Part shown: positions 61,164 through 64,000 of the stretch, in pieces
Numbering within the stretch: position 1 is the first letter of the stretch
Layout of the letters: every line of letters starts with the position of its first letter
NCBI RefSeq assembly: GCF_042676045.1
Contig: NZ_JBHTJV010000003.1
Location: forward strand, 744,001 to 808,000
DNA from: Pseudahrensia aquimaris
Lineage (GTDB): Bacteria; Pseudomonadota; Alphaproteobacteria; Rhizobiales; Rhizobiaceae
Length of the DNA: 64,000 nt
Direction of reading: 5' to 3'
The notes under the pieces: generated by a model
The model's database searches: none
What the model saw: the letters and a program-made list of their open reading frames with translations, nothing else
Told to the model about the DNA's origin: nothing
Made by a program: the position numbers and the translations under genes

Positions 61164-62972
61164 ATGACAGTCAAAGCCATCGAAGATGTGACCAAACGGC
61201 TTGTCGAAAGATCCAAGCCAACGCGCGAAATCTATCTCGACCGTGTACGCGCTGCCGCTGATGCTGGGCCGCACCGTTCGTCGCTGACCTGCGGAAATCT
61301 CGCCCACGGTTTTGCCGCATGTGCGCCCACTGACAAAGAGCGGCTTAAGGGCGATGTGGTGCCGAACATTGCCATTGTAACCTCTTACAACGACATGTTG
61401 TCGGCCCATGCGCCGTTTGCACGTTTCCCCGATCTCATCAAACAAGCCGCCAGTGAGGCGGGTGCTGTGGCGCAAGTTGCAGGTGGTGTTCCCGCCATGT
61501 GCGATGGGGTTACCCAAGGCCAGCGTGGCATGGAACTATCGCTGTTTTCGCGCGATGTGATCGCGATGGCGACAGCCATTGCACTGTCGCACAATATGTT
61601 TGATGCGGCGATGTATCTAGGCGTTTGCGACAAGATCGTGCCCGGCCTTCTGATCGGCGCACTTACCTTCGGCCATCTACCAGCAGTGTTTGTGCCGGCA
61701 GGACCAATGCCAAGTGGCTTGCCCAACAACGAGAAAGTGCGCATCCGGCAGCTTTACGCAGAAGGCAAAGTCGGACGCGAAGAATTGCTGGAAGCAGAGA
61801 GCGCATCATACCATTCGCCCGGCACCTGTACATTCTACGGCACAGCAAACTCCAACCAGATGTTGATGGAATTTATGGGGCTTCATCTGCCTGGATCGAG
61901 CTTCATTAACCCGGATACGCCGCTGCGCGATCGGCTTACGGCAGAGGCGACGCGCCAAGCGCTGTCCATTACAGCAGGCGGCAACGCGTTCACCCCTGTA
62001 GGCGAAATGATCGATGAAAAGAGCATCGTCAACGCCATCATCGGCCTGCATGCTACGGGTGGCTCAACCAACCACGTGTTGCATCTGGTTGCGATTGCAA
62101 AGGCGGCTGGAATTTCGCTGACGCTGGAAGACATGTCGGACCTTGCCGATTGCACGCCGTTGATGGCACGGGTCTATCCGAACGGCATGGCAGACGTGAA
62201 CCATTTCCACGCCGCTGGCGGCCTGCCTTATTTGATCGGCGAATTGCTGCGCGGCGGCCATCTTCATGAGGACGTTTCCACCATTAACGGTCGTGGTCTC
62301 TCGCGCATGGCACAGGAGCCAAAACTCGAAGGCGACGGTGTGAAATTCACGCCTGCAAGCGAAGTGCCGGGCAATGATAAGATTGTGGCAAAGTTAGACG
62401 CGCCTTTCGCAAAGGACGGTGGCTTGAAAATGGTGAGCGGCAATTTGGGGCGGGCCGTGATCAAGATTTCTGCAGTGAAGAAAGAGCATCACGTGGTGCG
62501 CGCACCGGTGCGGGTTTTCGATACACAAAACGGCATCCGCGAAGCGTTTGAGGCTGGAGAGTTGGATCAGGATATGATCGCGGTTTGCCGCTTCCAAGGC
62601 CCTCGCGCCAACGGCATGCCAGAACTTCACAAGCTAACGCCTCCACTGGGGGTGTTGCAGGATCGCGGTTACAAGGTTGCACTCATTACCGATGGGCGCA
62701 TGTCTGGTGCTTCGGGCAAAGTGCCAGCAGCCATCCACCTGTCGCCAGAAGCTGTCGACGGCGGTTCCATCGCCAAACTGCGCGATGGCGACATGGTGTT
62801 ACTGGACGCGGTCAATGGCATCTTGGAGGCGGAAGTCGATGCTGCAGATTGGGCCGCGCGCGCACCTGTTACACTTGATCTTGCCGACAACGAATATGGT
62901 ATGGGCACTGAAATCTTCGCCGCATTCCGCCGATCGGTTTCGGCATCGGATGCAGGTGCATCCGTCCTCTAA
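61164..62972 (+). CDS. edd: Phosphogluconate dehydratase
   Basis: A 602-residue IlvD/Edd-family iron-sulfur dehydratase that makes KDPG from 6-phosphogluconate in the Entner-Doudoroff pathway. Signatures: AIVTSYNDMLSAHAPF, GGVPAMCDGVTQGQRGMELSLFSRD, CDKIVPG, SPGTCTFYGTANSNQM (cluster Cys), ATGGSTNHVLHL and GRMSGASGKVPAAIHLSPEA. GAGGAAT lies before the ATG at 61164. The KDPG aldolase gene eda is not in the window. Confidence 0.96.
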   Translation: MTVKAIEDVTKRLVERSKPTREIYLDRVRAAADAGPHRSSLTCGNLAHGFAACAPTDKERLKGDVVPNIAIVTSYNDMLSAHAPFARFPDLIKQAASEAGAVAQVAGGVPAMCDGVTQGQRGMELSLFSRDVIAMATAIALSHNMFDAAMYLGVCDKIVPGLLIGALTFGHLPAVFVPAGPMPSGLPNNEKVRIRQLYAEGKVGREELLEAESASYHSPGTCTFYGTANSNQMLMEFMGLHLPGSSFINPDTPLRDRLTAEATRQALSITAGGNAFTPVGEMIDEKSIVNAIIGLHATGGSTNHVLHLVAIAKAAGISLTLEDMSDLADCTPLMARVYPNGMADVNHFHAAGGLPYLIGELLRGGHLHEDVSTINGRGLSRMAQEPKLEGDGVKFTPASEVPGNDKIVAKLDAPFAKDGGLKMVSGNLGRAVIKISAVKKEHHVVRAPVRVFDTQNGIREAFEAGELDQDMIAVCRFQGPRANGMPELHKLTPPLGVLQDRGYKVALITDGRMSGASGKVPAAIHLSPEAVDGGSIAKLRDGDMVLLDAVNGILEAEVDAADWAARAPVTLDLADNEYGMGTEIFAAFRRSVSASDAGASVL

Positions 62973-63115
62973 ACTTAACCAGTTTCGCAAGTTACATGGT
63001 TCCAGAGCCTTCTCGCGCTTGATTTTGCGCAACCGCAGGCGTTTTCTAGCCTTGTAATGTGCAACCCGATGGCGCCTTCGTTGGGAAGGCACAAGTTGGG
63101 GTTAGGGAAGACGGT

Positions 63116-64000
63116 TTGGAGGCCTATGGACTGACCGCTGAGATGGTTGCTGTTCTGTGCTTGTTGGCGGGAACGGTGTTTCTGTTCGCGTCCGAAATCG
63201 TCCGGGTAGACGTTGCGGCAATCCTCATCATGGTCATGCTTGGTCTGTTGGCACAGGTGCCGGCGCTGTCCGGCCTGTCTGATCCTGCAACAATTTTCTC
63301 AGGTTTTTCCTCCAACGCAGTCATATCAATTATAGCAGTGATGATCGTAGGCGCGGGGCTCGATAAGACGGGCGTGATGGGCACTGTGGCGCAATGGATA
63401 TTGCGCGTGGGCGGCAGTTCCGAGCGACGCATCATCCCTCTCATATCTTCCACCGTTGGCCTGATTTCTTCCTTTATGCAGAATGTGGGTGCGGCGGCGC
63501 TATTCGTGCCTGTCGTCTCGCGCATTGCCCGGCGCACAGAATTGCCACTAGGGCGGCTGCTCATGCCAATGGGTTTTTGCGCCATACTGGGCGGCACGGT
63601 GACGATGGTTGGATCATCACCTCTGATCTTGCTCAACGATCTCATCACAAGCGCCAACGCTGACTTGCCAGCGGAACGCCAGATGGAGACGTTTGGGCTT
63701 TTCTCGGTCACGCCGATAGGAATTGCACTCGTTCTTTCCGGCATAGTCTATTTTGTGATCTTCGGACGGTTCGTCTTGCCAACGCGAGAACGGACCGGGC
63801 CATCGGCAGCGGAGGAACGCTCCAAATATCTCAACCGACTGTATGGGCTAGATTCAGGCATCATCGAAATCAGTGTTCCTGAAACGTCACCCATAGTTGG
63901 CCGCACGTTGATCGATATTCACCATGAGTTCAACATCTACATCATTGCAAAGCATGTGGACCGCAAGACGCATGTTTTTCCCGTGGTGCTCGATGAATTG
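63116..64000 (+). CDS. SLC13/DASS-type permease (5' part, cut by window)
   Basis: The frame is open to the window end (about 295 codons). About seven hydrophobic helices are visible. The family segments IVRVDVAAILIMVMLGLL, FSGFSSNAVISIIAVMIVGAGLDKTGVM, STVGLISSFMQNVGAAALFVPVV and CAILGGTVTMVGSSPLILLN are typical, and VPETSPIVGRTLIDI near the end looks like the start of a TrkA-C domain. Substrates in this family are dicarboxylates, sulfate or related anions; none can be assigned. The start may be TTG 63116 or ATG 63143. The 143-base gap before it shows nothing else. Confidence 0.85.
   Translation, partial: MEAYGLTAEMVAVLCLLAGTVFLFASEIVRVDVAAILIMVMLGLLAQVPALSGLSDPATIFSGFSSNAVISIIAVMIVGAGLDKTGVMGTVAQWILRVGGSSERRIIPLISSTVGLISSFMQNVGAAALFVPVVSRIARRTELPLGRLLMPMGFCAILGGTVTMVGSSPLILLNDLITSANADLPAERQMETFGLFSVTPIGIALVLSGIVYFVIFGRFVLPTRERTGPSAAEERSKYLNRLYGLDSGIIEISVPETSPIVGRTLIDIHHEFNIYIIAKHVDRKTHVFPVVLDEL

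Noticed and set aside
63124..63744. Leftward 206-codon frame near the right end
   Set aside because: It is antisense to the SLC13-type permease, whose reading frame shows clear transmembrane and family segments.

Overview
The window looks like a chromosomal segment of an alphaproteobacterium of the order Hyphomicrobiales (Rhizobiales). The pointers are a short-form HisG paired with HisZ and HisS, a CIRCE-controlled groESL, glcDEF, an rsmE-gshA pair, a zwf-pgl-edd Entner-Doudoroff operon, a PdhS-like cell-cycle kinase behind a CtrA-type site, an Irr-type iron box, and a tRNA-His with A73 and no encoded G-1. Genus cannot be fixed from sequence alone; tad pilus, polyamine and alkane genes would suit a marine or host-associated Phyllobacteriaceae-like lineage.

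Layout. 0-5.5 kb: 3' part of a TadG-like pilus gene (leftward, cut by the window edge), groES-groEL behind a CIRCE operator, a CsbD stress protein, a HIT protein and a DUF427 protein. 5.5-10.4 kb: two inverted palindromic repeats, then the leftward operon hisS-hisZ-hisG and a leftward tag-DUF1801 pair. 10.5-13.2 kb: a DUF2927 secreted protein and two L,D-transpeptidase paralogues. 13.2-20.8 kb: glcDEF (leftward), a divergent FadR-type regulator with two palindromic operators, lldD, a metallophosphatase and a conserved unknown protein. 20.8-27.8 kb: an Arg/Glu-rich helical protein, rsmE-gshA, a Tat-exported protein with a ferric-reductase-like membrane partner, xseA and a degenerate GGDEF protein. 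27.8-34.7 kb: tRNA-His, the PdhS-like kinase, and an iron ABC transporter (binding protein and permease, no ATPase). 34.9-40.2 kb: acetoacetyl-CoA synthetase, AsmA-like protein, class III nucleotide cyclase. 40.2-54.1 kb: polyamine uptake and breakdown (puuA-like, potFGHI, a second puuA-like gene, puuB-like), interleaved with a lytic transglycosylase, an ScfR-type regulator, a small unknown protein and a HerA-like ATPase. 54.1-64 kb: a KASIII-alkB pair, a cystathionine synthase/lyase, an SDR, a GNAT, zwf-pgl-edd, and the 5' part of an SLC13-type permease.

Functionally this is mostly core metabolism: histidine synthesis, glycolate/lactate oxidation, glutathione synthesis, sugar oxidation by the Entner-Doudoroff route, polyamine use, iron uptake and envelope remodelling. 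I saw no prophage, insertion sequence, CRISPR array or toxin-antitoxin module, and no clearly new multi-gene system. The strongest leads are the KASIII-alkB operon, the AT-rich divergent middle section of hisS, the Arg/Glu-repeat protein, the Tat protein/ferric-reductase-like pair, and the CtrA-type site in front of the PdhS-like kinase.
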